Part shown: positions 17,305-26,028 of the stretch, piece after piece
Layout: each line of letters begins with the position of its first letter
How positions within the stretch are numbered: position 1 is the first letter of the stretch
Assembly (NCBI RefSeq): GCF_007993045.1
Contig: NZ_VOOR01000008.1
Span: 62,001 to 126,000 of the forward strand
Origin: Phaeodactylibacter luteus
GTDB lineage: Bacteria; Bacteroidota; Bacteroidia; Chitinophagales; Saprospiraceae
DNA length: 64,000 nt
Direction: 5' to 3'
Notes under the pieces: generated by a model
Databases searched by the model: none
What the model saw: the letters and a program-made list of their open reading frames with translations, nothing else
Told to the model about the DNA's origin: nothing
Made by a program: the position numbers and the translations under genes

Positions 17305-17454
17305 TACGTTGGTGCATGAATAGAGGCCGGCGCAAAACTTGAGGGGTACTGCCGGTCAAGATTTCCCCTTATCTTAGGCGCCTTTCAAGGGAATAGCCTG
17401 GTGGGCTACTGTTTGCGTGCAGGCGGAGCGCCCGGGCTTGAAAATATCAGTTGG

Positions 17455-17817
17455 ATGGCTTATGTACTGGTCTTTTTAGGCGGAGGGCTGGGCAGCCTTG
17501 CCCGTTATGGTGTCGCCCGCCTCATTGCCCCTATACAGGGGCACTTCCCCTATGCTACACTCACGGCCAACCTCATCAGCTGCCTGGTGTTGGGCTTTAT
17601 GCTGCAGCAAAGCCTTCGAGGGCAGGTCAGCGACGCGTGGAAGTGGCTGCTCATGACAGGGTTCTGTGGTGGGTTTAGTACGTTCTCTACTTTCTCTGGA
17701 GAAACATTGTCGCTGTTGCAGCATGGGCATTACGGTACGGCCCTCATGAATATGGGCGGGAGCCTTCTGCTTGGATTGATTTGTATATATTTGGGGATGC
17801 GCTTGGGCGCAGGCTAA
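17455..17817 (+). CDS. crcB: Fluoride channel CrcB/Fluc
   Basis: The 120-residue protein has four membrane helices and the Fluc signatures GGGLGSLARYGVARL at 8-22 and GFCGGFSTFSTFSGE near 72-86, with the conserved Phe residues lining the pore. Fluc proteins are dual-topology dimers that export fluoride. The frame is open from a GTG at 17401, but the ATG at 17455 matches the family start. No fluoride riboswitch could be recognised upstream. Confidence 0.95.
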   Translation: MAYVLVFLGGGLGSLARYGVARLIAPIQGHFPYATLTANLISCLVLGFMLQQSLRGQVSDAWKWLLMTGFCGGFSTFSTFSGETLSLLQHGHYGTALMNMGGSLLLGLICIYLGMRLGAG

Positions 17818-17872
17818 ACCCATCTGCCTGTAGCTTGGAAGACAGGCCCGAAACCAAATTGATGCCAAAATT

Positions 17873-18817
17873 ATGGAGCTCTCCCCTGAAATTCTAGAAC
17901 GGCTCAAAAAGCTGGAGGAAAAATATGCAGTCATGGGGCAGGACATGGTGTCCTACCTCGATGGGCTGCTGTATGCCGATTACCTCACCTATTGGGAATA
18001 CATCCACTTAGATACCCTGCTCAGCCTGCAAAATCCGGAAACACCTTTTCCCGATGAGCAGATATTCATCATCTACCATCAGATTACAGAGCTGTACTTC
18101 AAGCTCTGCTTGCTGGCCATGGATCAGATCAATGGGGAGGAGCCCTGCTCTCCCGAACGGTACAAACGGCAGTTCGAACGCCTCAACAGCTACTTTGATA
18201 ACTTGGTCCATTCTTTTGACATCATGGTAGACGGCATGGACCGGGAAGAGTTCCTGAAGTTCAGGATGAGCCTGCTGCCGGCCAGCGGTTTCCAGTCTGC
18301 ACAGTACCGGATGATAGAAATCCGGTCTACGGATTTGTACAACCTCGTACATGCGGGGAAGCGCGGAGCGGTTGCTCCCGATAGCACAGTGGAGGAAAAG
18401 TACCAATACTTGTATTGGAAATCAGGCGCAACGGAGCTGGCAACGGGGAAAAAGACGCTGACACTGCGGCAGTTCGAAGAAAAATACGCCACTCCTTTCA
18501 AGCGGCTTGCCCGGGAAATGCGCACAGCCAACCTATGGCAACAGTACCTGCGCCTTCCGCAAGATGCTCAGCGGGATGAGGAGCTGATTCATCTAATGAA
18601 GCGGTTCGACTTCAGCGTTGGCGTCCGATGGCCCCTTTCCCACTTGCGCTCCGCCGTGCGTTACCTCGATGCCAAGCCGGCTGTCATCAAGGCTACCGGG
18701 GGCACCAATTGGCAGGATTATTTGCCCCCCCGCAAGCAGCAGGTCATCCTTTTCCCGGAATTATGGACGGTAGAAGAGCTCGACAATTGGGGCCGGAGCA
18801 TGAAGTTCGGGCGGTAA
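17873..18817 (+). CDS. Tryptophan 2,3-dioxygenase family protein
   Basis: The 314-residue product matches haem-dependent tryptophan 2,3-dioxygenase: YLTYWEYIHLDTLLSLQ near 40, FIIYHQITELYFKLCLLA near 64 (substrate pocket), and the C-terminal WPLSHLRSAVRYL with the likely haem-ligand His near 251, then ATGGTNWQDYLPP. It would oxidise L-tryptophan to N-formylkynurenine, the first step of the kynurenine route. Other kynurenine genes are not in the window. It is convergent with the O-antigen ligase gene, with 7 bases between stops. Confidence 0.93.
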   Translation: MELSPEILERLKKLEEKYAVMGQDMVSYLDGLLYADYLTYWEYIHLDTLLSLQNPETPFPDEQIFIIYHQITELYFKLCLLAMDQINGEEPCSPERYKRQFERLNSYFDNLVHSFDIMVDGMDREEFLKFRMSLLPASGFQSAQYRMIEIRSTDLYNLVHAGKRGAVAPDSTVEEKYQYLYWKSGATELATGKKTLTLRQFEEKYATPFKRLAREMRTANLWQQYLRLPQDAQRDEELIHLMKRFDFSVGVRWPLSHLRSAVRYLDAKPAVIKATGGTNWQDYLPPRKQQVILFPELWTVEELDNWGRSMKFGR

Positions 18818-18824
18818 ACGTTAG

Positions 18825-20324
18825 TTAAGGCTTTTCCCGCGGAAGCGGGCCAGCAGCTGAACCCTGCCGTAGGCTGTGCTTACGGTCTAATACGACTAGC
18901 ATGGCCAGCGACATAAAGAAAAAAGGGCCGACCTTGTCCGTCTCCAACAGATCATTGATGAGCTGCATCACCAAAATGATAATGATACATAGGGCTGCCA
19001 TCATGGCGATATGCCTATCGTGCCGGTCTGCTGCATCGTGATAAATCGCCTCGCCCCGCAGCAGGGCGTAAAAGCAGAGCGCCAGGAAAATCAGCAGCCC
19101 GGGTATCCCCTGCTCTACCAAGAGCATCAGGTAGTAGTTGTGAATCCCTGATTTTTCAGGGTTGTCGCTCACATAAGTGGTAAAACTGGTGACTGTATAG
19201 GACTTGTAAAAGAAGTAGAAATTGCCAGGCCCAAAGCCCAAGATCGGCTCTGCCGCAGTCATGTTGAAGCCGGCTACCCATCGGTAGAGCCGTTCCATGG
19301 TAGAGATGTCTTCCAGCTCATAGGTCGCCTGTATCAGGTTGTTGAAATCCTTGTGAGAAACCGTGGTCTCGTAGTTGGGGGCCAGGTCGAGGTAGCGGTT
19401 GTTTTGTACTACATAGCCCAGCCCAACGGCGGCCCCGATCACCGCTGTGATAAGGACATGCCGGGTCAGTTTGAGCCGGATGATATAATAAGCGCCAACT
19501 GCAGCCATAGCGGCTACATAGGCTGCTCGGGTGTAAGAGAGCTGTATGGCAACGAGCAGGACCGGTAGGGCCAGGGTGGCCGCCCACCGCCCGGCACTCC
19601 CTTTAGGGTACCATTGCCTGACAAACCAAACAAAAGGCAGGAACAGCACGGCGATGGCCGCGTAGGCTACGTGGTTCCGGTAAAAGGGCGAAAGCACCCA
19701 GTGTATTTCTGAAAAGGCAAACCCCCTCAGCCCGTGCCTGACGGTCACTATGGCAATAGTCAACACCAGCGGCAGCAGCACCGCCCAATGGAAGCGCCTG
19801 ATATCGGCTGGGCTGCGGAGCATACGGCTCGCCAGGAAGAAAAAGGTAGCCAGGTACCAAATTTTGCTCAGCAGGAACTTGAAAGAGACGACAACCTGAT
19901 GGGAAAGGATAGCCGTGATGGCAATCCACCCTAAGTGCAGCAGGATGAGCAGCGTGATGGGGTGGCGGAGGAAGCCGCCGTCGAGCGTTTTCCCCTGCTG
20001 CAGTGCAAATAAGAAACCGACGAACATAAGCCCTACCATGAGGGGCTCCGTTGGCAAGTCGAGCCCAAGGCCGCTCGGCAGCTGCAGCTCGGTAGAAATA
20101 GGGATACAGAACAACAGTAAGGTGAAAACAGCCTTCAAGTCAACTATGGCCAGGTAGCCGATCAGCAGTACCGCAGGTACGCCCGCCAGGAAATACCATT
20201 CGCCCGCAATGCCCGCAAAGAGGGCGGTGAGCATAAGCCCGGCATAGGCTGCAAAGAATTGTTGCTCTTGTGATAATGCAGCCCACCTCCCTGTCCGCTT
20301 GGCTATGGATTTCCCTTTCCCCAT
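18825..20324 (-). CDS. O-antigen ligase/polymerase-like membrane protein
   Basis: The 499-residue protein has about 12-13 membrane helices with one long loop (about 330-400) between helices, the pattern of the Wzy/WaaL family. A GFGPGNFYFFYKSY segment and a LVEQGIPGLLIFLALCFYALL helix near the C-terminus fit that family. It would join or polymerise lipid-linked glycan units at the periplasmic face. It follows the Wzz-like gene directly: the upstream stop TGA is followed by TTGATG, and the ATG at 20324 is taken as the start. Substrate unknown. Confidence 0.87.
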   Translation of the reverse strand: MGKGKSIAKRTGRWAALSQEQQFFAAYAGLMLTALFAGIAGEWYFLAGVPAVLLIGYLAIVDLKAVFTLLLFCIPISTELQLPSGLGLDLPTEPLMVGLMFVGFLFALQQGKTLDGGFLRHPITLLILLHLGWIAITAILSHQVVVSFKFLLSKIWYLATFFFLASRMLRSPADIRRFHWAVLLPLVLTIAIVTVRHGLRGFAFSEIHWVLSPFYRNHVAYAAIAVLFLPFVWFVRQWYPKGSAGRWAATLALPVLLVAIQLSYTRAAYVAAMAAVGAYYIIRLKLTRHVLITAVIGAAVGLGYVVQNNRYLDLAPNYETTVSHKDFNNLIQATYELEDISTMERLYRWVAGFNMTAAEPILGFGPGNFYFFYKSYTVTSFTTYVSDNPEKSGIHNYYLMLLVEQGIPGLLIFLALCFYALLRGEAIYHDAADRHDRHIAMMAALCIIIILVMQLINDLLETDKVGPFFFMSLAMLVVLDRKHSLRQGSAAGPLPREKP

Positions 20325-20327
20325 CAA

Positions 20328-21431
20328 TCAGGCGCCTTTGTAAACCGCCTTCCAATCTACATCGCGGTAGTTATCGAGCACAAGCACGCCTATTATGCTG
20401 AAAAGGAATGCGATGGCTACCGCACCAATCACAATCAGGCTCCGTTTGGGGCGGGACTTGATCAGGGGCACTTCTGCGGGCTCTACGACGACAATAGCGG
20501 GGATATCGGATTCGTAAACAGACAAGGTCTGTTTGAGGCGCTCCTTGTCTTCGCTGAGGGAAGCGTTGGCCTCCAGGTACTGCCGGTCGTAGGTGCCTAC
20601 CATAGCCATGCCATCGTTGAAGCGTTCCATCCGGGTGTTGAGGGTGTTGAACTCTTCTTCCAGCCCTCGCACCTGCGCTTGCATTAGAAGGATGGTATCT
20701 CGGGGAATGCCATTGGCCTCCTGCAAGGCTTGGAGGCTGGCCCGCTTGCGCACCAGCTTGGCTTCTGTTTCGGACAGTTGTGTGGTCAGCGCTTCAGATT
20801 GCCCTTCAATATTGAAAATGCTGTACCGCCGCCGCATAGCGATCAGGCTGTCGCCCAAAACCTCGAGCTGGCTCTCTTTGTTCCGGATATTGCTTTCGTA
20901 AGAAGTGATGGTCCGCTGCTGCCCATCACGGATCAACTGCCTCGCCATCGTGGCGATTTTGTTCCGGGCAGCATTGGCCATAGCAGAGGCCAGCTCCCGG
21001 TCTTTGTCCTCAATGCTCAGCTCTATGGCATCCCGCTTGGTCTTTTCCACCTCGTAAAGGCTCAGGAATTTATCCCGCACTTTGAATGCGGCCTTGGGCT
21101 TGTCGGGGTTGATATCATAATGCTCATAAAGGCGGAAGCTGTCTATCATGAACTTGAGCAGCTCCCCCGACTGGGCCAGGGTAAGGATGCGGTCGATATC
21201 GTTTTCGTTGCCATAATATTCCGTAAGGGTTTGCCCATCACCGTAAAGGGCTTCGGGCTTCGCCTGATCTGGGCTGATGGCCAGGAACACCGTGATGCCC
21301 TTGTAGTAATTGGGCAGGAGCAGGCTGATGCCTACTGCGCCAATGGCTGCAATGCCACAGACGGTCAGTATTTGCCGCTTCCAGCGGAAGAGGGTCTGAA
21401 GTACGCCCAGCAGGTTATCGTTCTCTTTCAT
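20328..21431 (-). CDS. Wzz/GumC-type polysaccharide chain-length or export protein
   Basis: The 367-residue product has an N-terminal membrane helix (about 21-40) and a C-terminal one (about 340-360), preceded by a Pro-rich segment (VVEPAEVPLIKSRPKRS). Between them is a long periplasmic coiled coil (LETTQLSET-like heptads, 170-300). This is the Wzz/GumC (polysaccharide co-polymerase) layout. No C-terminal kinase domain is present. The frame is open to 21632; the ATG at 21431 (MKENDNLLGVLQTLFRWKRQ) precedes the first helix. It forms a two-gene operon with the downstream ligase/polymerase. Confidence 0.88.
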   Translation of the reverse strand: MKENDNLLGVLQTLFRWKRQILTVCGIAAIGAVGISLLLPNYYKGITVFLAISPDQAKPEALYGDGQTLTEYYGNENDIDRILTLAQSGELLKFMIDSFRLYEHYDINPDKPKAAFKVRDKFLSLYEVEKTKRDAIELSIEDKDRELASAMANAARNKIATMARQLIRDGQQRTITSYESNIRNKESQLEVLGDSLIAMRRRYSIFNIEGQSEALTTQLSETEAKLVRKRASLQALQEANGIPRDTILLMQAQVRGLEEEFNTLNTRMERFNDGMAMVGTYDRQYLEANASLSEDKERLKQTLSVYESDIPAIVVVEPAEVPLIKSRPKRSLIVIGAVAIAFLFSIIGVLVLDNYRDVDWKAVYKGA

Positions 21432-21651
21432 GAATGGTCTTTCTGTTATGTCAATTGGGGCTGGGTTTGGCTTTTGGCCCCAAAGGCGGGGCAAAAGTAG
21501 TGCTTTCCGCCCAAACCTGATAAGCAGGGCCGCGGAAAGGCTGCCCCGGCTGACGGCTTCTGTTTGCCATTGGCATAGAGGGGGCTGCTGTAGGAAAAGG
21601 TTGGGTAGGGCGGTGCTAAAGGTAAACGCCATAGAAATAGCCGGAGTGCTG

Positions 21652-21828
21652 CCGTGCGCCGGCCAGAATGCCGCACGCGTTTTGGCCTCGTTGGCTACAG
21701 GGGGGGCGGACTAGCGCTGCGGAGGGGTGCAAGCCCGATAGGGCCGAGCGGGCAGCGAGCCCCGCAGCATAGCGGCACCCTGCCGTCAGGCAGGGGCAGG
21801 CCCCAAAAACGGCAACTTGGTTAGCGCT
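21652..21828 (+). repeat. EA repeat copy 5
   Basis: E-like part with AATGCCGCACGCGTTTTGG (21667-21685), a junction GGCTACAGGG without insertion, the A core from GGACTAGCGCTGCGGAGGGG, AGCGAGCCCCGCAGC, GGCAGGGGCAGGCCCC, and tail AAAAACGGCAACTTGGTT. It lies upstream of the Wzz-like gene. Confidence 0.75.
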
Positions 21829-21979
21829 TATGGAACCGCTGTAGCTTGGCTAGTGCTTATTTCTGTGTTGATATTGCCCTTTTGCCATCTTTTTGTTGGC
21901 TGATGTGCAGTTGGCTGGAATAAAAAATAGGTGCTTCTTGTTGAGTCCGCCGGAAAAAGCCTACTTTGGAGGCTCAATT

Positions 21980-22516
21980 ATGATTATGCGAGAGCCCATG
22001 TCCTACCTTCTGCTGCTGCTCATTGCTGTGCAATGGGTGGGTGGTCATTGGGTGGTACAGCAGCTGCATATCATTGAAATAGAGTGGGCTATGAATGCAC
22101 AGGAAGCCCGGCTCTCACACTTCATCGAGGAATGCAAGGGCGAACCCCTGAAGTTGAGCATCATCGATGAAGCTTCTTTCCAGGCTGCGGCCCTGGGGTA
22201 CAGCAGTCAGCTGCTGCTCTCGGAAGTGGTGGAGGGGGATACCCTCTATTATATCGTCGGGCAGCAGGCGCTCCAGAAAGTGGAAGTCGCAGGCCATACC
22301 CCCTCTGACGCTAAGGGCGAACCGGCGCCCAAGCTCCTGCTGAACGACCTGTGCGCCAAGTGCACCGTGGCGCAGATGGAGCTACCCCAAATCGCAGAGG
22401 CCACCGCGCTGCTGAAGCAAATACCGGCTTATGTGCCCCTGATAGGCTGTAGCCTAACCTCCTCCATCGGGCAGCCCCCAGATTTCCTTACCCCTTCTTT
22501 TCTTCTTCCTGCATAA
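21980..22516 (+). CDS. Hypothetical protein with N-terminal membrane anchor
   Basis: The 178-residue product starts with a hydrophobic segment (SYLLLLLIAVQWVGGHWVVQQ) that could be an uncleaved signal or anchor. The body has a DLCAKC motif near residue 125 and another Cys near 158. No family is recognised. A GGAGG ribosome site at 21968-21972 sits just before the ATG at 21980, which decides the start over the open frame from 21893. No operon partner is evident. Confidence 0.72.
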   Translation: MIMREPMSYLLLLLIAVQWVGGHWVVQQLHIIEIEWAMNAQEARLSHFIEECKGEPLKLSIIDEASFQAAALGYSSQLLLSEVVEGDTLYYIVGQQALQKVEVAGHTPSDAKGEPAPKLLLNDLCAKCTVAQMELPQIAEATALLKQIPAYVPLIGCSLTSSIGQPPDFLTPSFLLPA

Positions 22517-23039
22517 CTGCGAGGTGAAGCCCTGTCTTCAATGCTGTCTGCACTCCATACTGCTCTGCCGAATGGCAGCCATTAGGTGGCCCCTTCGGCA
22601 AAACCGCCTGTATGGCCGTCCTCAGCAGCAAGATGCCGTTTTCAAAGCTTGTTCAATCTCCCTTGGCTGTTCATGGCCACTTGAGCCTAGGATGGCTATA
22701 CCGGACCTCGTGTGCCGGAGCTCCCAACTGACAGGCATTTTTGGCTGAGCCCGTTAGCTTTTTGCAGTTGGTTTTAGAGCACGGCTGGAGTTGTTTGTTT
22801 TGAAGATCAATACTTTATGAGCATGTCTTTCTTGCTGCATTTTCATTTAGCACGTTAAGCTTGAATGTAGTGGCTTTGCCAGAGGCCTGCCGGCACAGTA
22901 GGTGGGGGTAAGCTCTTGATTTTCATGACAAAACCGCTCTAGATAAGCGCTTAGGAAACGGGCTTTTGCCCCTTTGCAAAGGGCCTTTGCTGTGCGGCAG
23001 CTTGCGCTGCTATTTTTTCAACCTACAACACCCAACACC
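22517..23039. other. Intergenic region containing F repeat copy 1
   Basis: 523 bases without a supported gene. The right half holds F repeat copy 1. The left half has a GC-rich stretch with a small hairpin (GCCGAATGGC, about 22566) and nothing else I can name. Confidence 0.5.
22770..22960 (+). repeat. F repeat copy 1 (uninterrupted)
   Basis: Shares with 58981-59415 the blocks ATCAATACTTTATG (22806-22819), CATTTTCATTTAGC (22838-22851), AATGTAGTG (22864-22872), CCTGCCGGCA and an ATTTTCA...ACCGCT...AAGCGCT tail. It lacks the EA element found inside the other copy, so it serves as the empty site. Similarity judged by eye at about 70-75 percent. Confidence 0.6.
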
Positions 23040-24167
23040 ATGTATACCCAATACCTGTTTACTTTATTCTTTTTAGCCGTCATCACATTTACGTCTAGTA
23101 CCCTCAATGGGCAGGGCTGTGTCGCCATCCGTCAATATGCCGCCTGTGGCGGCAGCAATCCCGCCACTGCCCTCCTCAGCCCCGGGCAGTGGCAAGGGAA
23201 TATGAACTACCGCTACTTCAAGTCTTTCCGGCATTTCAGGGGCACGCACGAGGAGCCCGATCGTGTTGCGAATGGGACCGAGGTCATCAACCACGCCCAT
23301 GCCTGGGACTTCAGCCTCAATTATGGGCTGACCAACCGGTTGTACGTCACGGCCACCTTGCCTTTTGTGCAAAACGTGCGCTCCTCCTTGTACGAGCACG
23401 GGCGCGAAGAGCGTAATACGACCTTCTCCCGAGGGCTTGCCGATGTCCGGGTTGGAGTGGGTTTTTGGCTGATGTCGCCGGAGCGCAGCCCTAAAGGCAA
23501 CCTGGCGCTTGGGCTGGGCATCAAATTGCCGACCGGCAATTACCAGGCGACAGATATCTTCTATAATGTGGGGCCAAATGGCGGGCCGCAAGTCCGCCCG
23601 GTAGATCAGTCGATTCAACCCGGCGATGGCGGTTTTGGCGCTACCCTAGAGCTACAGTTTTTCCAAGAGGTATCGCCCGCGCTTTCTGTGTACGGCAGTG
23701 CATTTTATCTGGCCAACCCTAGAGCGTCCAATGGGGTGCGGACTTTCCGCGAGACCCTTAGCCCGGTGCTTGCGAATGAAGCCGTGATGTCTGTCCCTGA
23801 CCAATACGCCCTGCGGGCAGGTTTATCTTGGGCGCCATCTTTGCCTGCGCTCAGTTTCTCGCTCGGCGGACGTTACGAGGCTATCCCGGTCCGCGACTTG
23901 ATCGGCGGCAGTGGAGGTTTCCGGCGCCCAGGTGCTGTAGCTTCTGTAGAGCCTGGGGTAGGCGTTTCCCTTGGGAAGCTCACGTTCAGCTTGTCGGCCC
24001 CGATTGCGCTCTGGCGCAACCGCCCACAGAGCTTGACCGACCGGGCCACAGAACTGGCCACTGGGCAGCCCCGAAATGGCGATGCGGCTTTTGCAGACTA
24101 CCTGGTCAACTTTGGCTGCACCTTCCTCATTGGCTCAGCAGCGGTACCTGCTATGGATGGGCATTGA
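23040..24167 (+). CDS. Outer-membrane beta-barrel protein (transporter-like)
   Basis: The 375-residue product has a signal peptide (YLFTLFFLAVITFTSSTLNGQ). The rest resembles barrels of the phenol-degradation MetA/transporter type: a YRYFKSFRHFRG segment near 58, GLTNRLYVTATLPFV near 98, LGLGIKLPTGNY near 160, and a last strand NFGCTFLIGSA. Most barrels of this group are channels of unknown substrate. Several Cys lie near the mature N-terminus (GCVAIRQYAACGG). The ATG at 23040 follows CAACACC and begins the signal peptide. A good intrinsic terminator follows. Confidence 0.82.
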   Translation: MYTQYLFTLFFLAVITFTSSTLNGQGCVAIRQYAACGGSNPATALLSPGQWQGNMNYRYFKSFRHFRGTHEEPDRVANGTEVINHAHAWDFSLNYGLTNRLYVTATLPFVQNVRSSLYEHGREERNTTFSRGLADVRVGVGFWLMSPERSPKGNLALGLGIKLPTGNYQATDIFYNVGPNGGPQVRPVDQSIQPGDGGFGATLELQFFQEVSPALSVYGSAFYLANPRASNGVRTFRETLSPVLANEAVMSVPDQYALRAGLSWAPSLPALSFSLGGRYEAIPVRDLIGGSGGFRRPGAVASVEPGVGVSLGKLTFSLSAPIALWRNRPQSLTDRATELATGQPRNGDAAFADYLVNFGCTFLIGSAAVPAMDGH

Positions 24168-24244
24168 TGGCTTAGAAAAGCATTTCCTACAATTGGCAGC
24201 AGCCTTCTGCGGGCTGCTTGGCCGACTATATCGCAATATCGTTC

Positions 24245-24276
24245 AGCCAGTACGTTACACAGTACTGGCTTTTTTT
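24245..24276 (+). terminator. Intrinsic terminator after the barrel gene
   Basis: AGCCAGTAC (24245-24253) pairs with GTACTGGCT (24262-24270) and is followed directly by a run of T. Confidence 0.8.
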
Positions 24277-24305
24277 ATCGGCAGCGGAACTTGCCTGCTG
24301 CCGAT
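24277..24305. terminator. Second stem-loop behind the terminator
   Basis: ATCGGCAGC (24277-24285) pairs with GCTGCCGAT (24297-24305). There is no T-run; its role is uncertain. Confidence 0.4.
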
Positions 24306-24374
24306 AGGGGTTTAGGCTTGCAGAGTATCACATTGTTCAACTCCGCAGCTAGCCTGCGCTAAAACTATGCCCTG

Positions 24375-24872
24375 ATGATTACTACCTTCAAAGGCCAGTA
24401 CGCTTGGCTGTCAAATTTTAAGCGCTGCGAAGTCTTCTTCCGGGGAGCAGCCTATACGAGCTCGGAGCACGCGTACATGAGCGCCAAATCCGAATGCCCC
24501 GATTGGAAAGCATTCTGCCAAGATGGCGGCAATTCGCCGGGCCGTGTCAAGGCGATGAGCCGGCGCATAGCGGTGCGGCCAGATTGGAACGAAGTCAAGG
24601 TCGGAGTCATGCGCGAGGTGCTGCGCGATAAATTTTCCCGCGAGCCTTTCCGCAGCTACCTGCTCGATACCGGAAATTGCCATTTGGAGGAGGGCAACAG
24701 ATGGGGCGATCAGTTCTGGGGCGTTGACCTGAAGACCGGCGAGGGGCAGAACCATTTGGGGCGGCTGCTCATGGAAGTGCGCGATGAGCTATATCTGGCT
24801 GGGCAGCCCCGCCTGCTTGTCCCTATCCTGAGGTGGCTGCGGGCAGCACAGCGGCGGTACTTTCCTTACTAG
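24375..24872 (+). CDS. NADAR-family (YbiA-like) N-glycosidase
   Basis: The 165-residue product fits the NADAR fold: FKGQYAWLSNF at 5-15, YTSSEHAYMSAKS near 27-39 with the conserved Glu-His, MSRRIAVRPDWNEVKVGVMREVLRDKF near 61-87, and GNRWGDQFWGVDL near 107-119. Known members hydrolyse riboflavin-pathway intermediates or remove ADP-ribose from nucleobases; which applies here cannot be read. The last 25 residues are an extra basic tail. It stands alone between a terminator and convergent genes. Confidence 0.9.
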   Translation: MITTFKGQYAWLSNFKRCEVFFRGAAYTSSEHAYMSAKSECPDWKAFCQDGGNSPGRVKAMSRRIAVRPDWNEVKVGVMREVLRDKFSREPFRSYLLDTGNCHLEEGNRWGDQFWGVDLKTGEGQNHLGRLLMEVRDELYLAGQPRLLVPILRWLRAAQRRYFPY

Positions 24873-25037
24873 GCTTGCCGCAATGGGATGGGGCATTGCG
24901 ATGTTGAGGCAGCCCCTGCCTTTTGCACCTCTCTTTTTTTGCGGCCTAGCTTTGAGCAAGTTCCTAAAAAGGAGCCTGCGTGTAGCTGAGAACAGCTCAT
25001 TTTATCCACTGTGCTGGCTGGCCCGGCGCATATAGGT

Positions 25038-25979
25038 CTATTGATGTTGCTGTGGGTGCAGGAACAGCAGGTTGTCAGAGTCTTCCCCCTGCTGCACGAG
25101 CCAGGCATCTGGGTCGGGGCAGGGGAGGGGGCGCCCCGATGCGGATAGGGTGTGCAAAGTGTAGCCGAGCCCCGATAAGATAGAGAGCGCTTGGCGGTGG
25201 GCAGTATTGCCCCGTTCTTGGCTCAGGTATTCCATGACGATTGCTGGGCGGTGGGCAGACAGCCATGCTCTGCCGCCGGCAATGACTTTGTCTTCGGCCC
25301 CTTCTACGTCGATCTTGATCATCCGTGGCGAGCGCTGCATGCCCTTCAGCGCCTCGGGCAAGGGCAAGGCTGCAATGGTATGCGCGGTAGGTGGGTGCTT
25401 GTCTAGCCAAGGCTCCCCTTCAAACTGGGAAATATCCATGGTGCTGTATTCAGAGTACAGCGCACCGAACTCGTAGAAGGTAAGCGGGGCCGACTGATCT
25501 GAGACAGCTGCATGCACGGCCTTGGCCTGAGCATAAGGGGCGAGGTTGTGTGCAAGGATATGGAAATTGGGGCGGGAAGCTTCAAAAGCCAGTACTTCCC
25601 CTTGTTCACCGGTTAAGGTGCAGCCCAGCAGTGCAAAGTACCCGTAATGCGCCCCGATGTCAACGAAGGCATCCCCAGGCTGCAGGGTATGTATCATATA
25701 GCGGGCCAGCCGGATTTCAGATTGGTGGGATTTGCCGCCGAGCAGGTAGAGGTCTGTGCCAGCAGGCAGCGCCACCTGCATTTGCGCACCGAAAAAGGTA
25801 GGGGCGCTACAAAGCAGCGGTTTGGGGCGGAACCGGTACAGTGCTTCCCGGTAGCCAATGGCAAAGGCATAGCGTGCGGGCAGGGCCAATGCCCGCTCCC
25901 ATTTGCTGCCTGCGGCCAATCGTTCCACTTTGTCCAGCGCATTGAGTAAGGCTTCCCGCATTTTCTTGGTCTTGGTCAT
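25038..25979 (-). CDS. FkbM-family methyltransferase
   Basis: The 313-residue product has the SAM-binding motifs of FkbM proteins: DAFVDIGAHYGYFALLG near 107-123, GEVLAFEASRPNFHIL near 133, and PRMIKIDVEGAEDKVIAGG near 226-244. These enzymes methylate sugars or other small molecules, often in surface-polysaccharide loci, which suits the flippase gene upstream (49 bases). The frame is open to 26018; the ATG at 25979 (MTKTKKMREAL) is preferred. Confidence 0.9.
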   Translation of the reverse strand: MTKTKKMREALLNALDKVERLAAGSKWERALALPARYAFAIGYREALYRFRPKPLLCSAPTFFGAQMQVALPAGTDLYLLGGKSHQSEIRLARYMIHTLQPGDAFVDIGAHYGYFALLGCTLTGEQGEVLAFEASRPNFHILAHNLAPYAQAKAVHAAVSDQSAPLTFYEFGALYSEYSTMDISQFEGEPWLDKHPPTAHTIAALPLPEALKGMQRSPRMIKIDVEGAEDKVIAGGRAWLSAHRPAIVMEYLSQERGNTAHRQALSILSGLGYTLHTLSASGRPLPCPDPDAWLVQQGEDSDNLLFLHPQQHQ

Positions 25980-26028
25980 CAATTGAGGCGCACAAAATAC
26001 AAATTCTTGCAGCGGCACGGGGCGTGCA

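Noticed and set aside
17305-17454. Possible fluoride riboswitch before crcB
   Set aside because: The conserved riboswitch core could not be found in this 150-base stretch.
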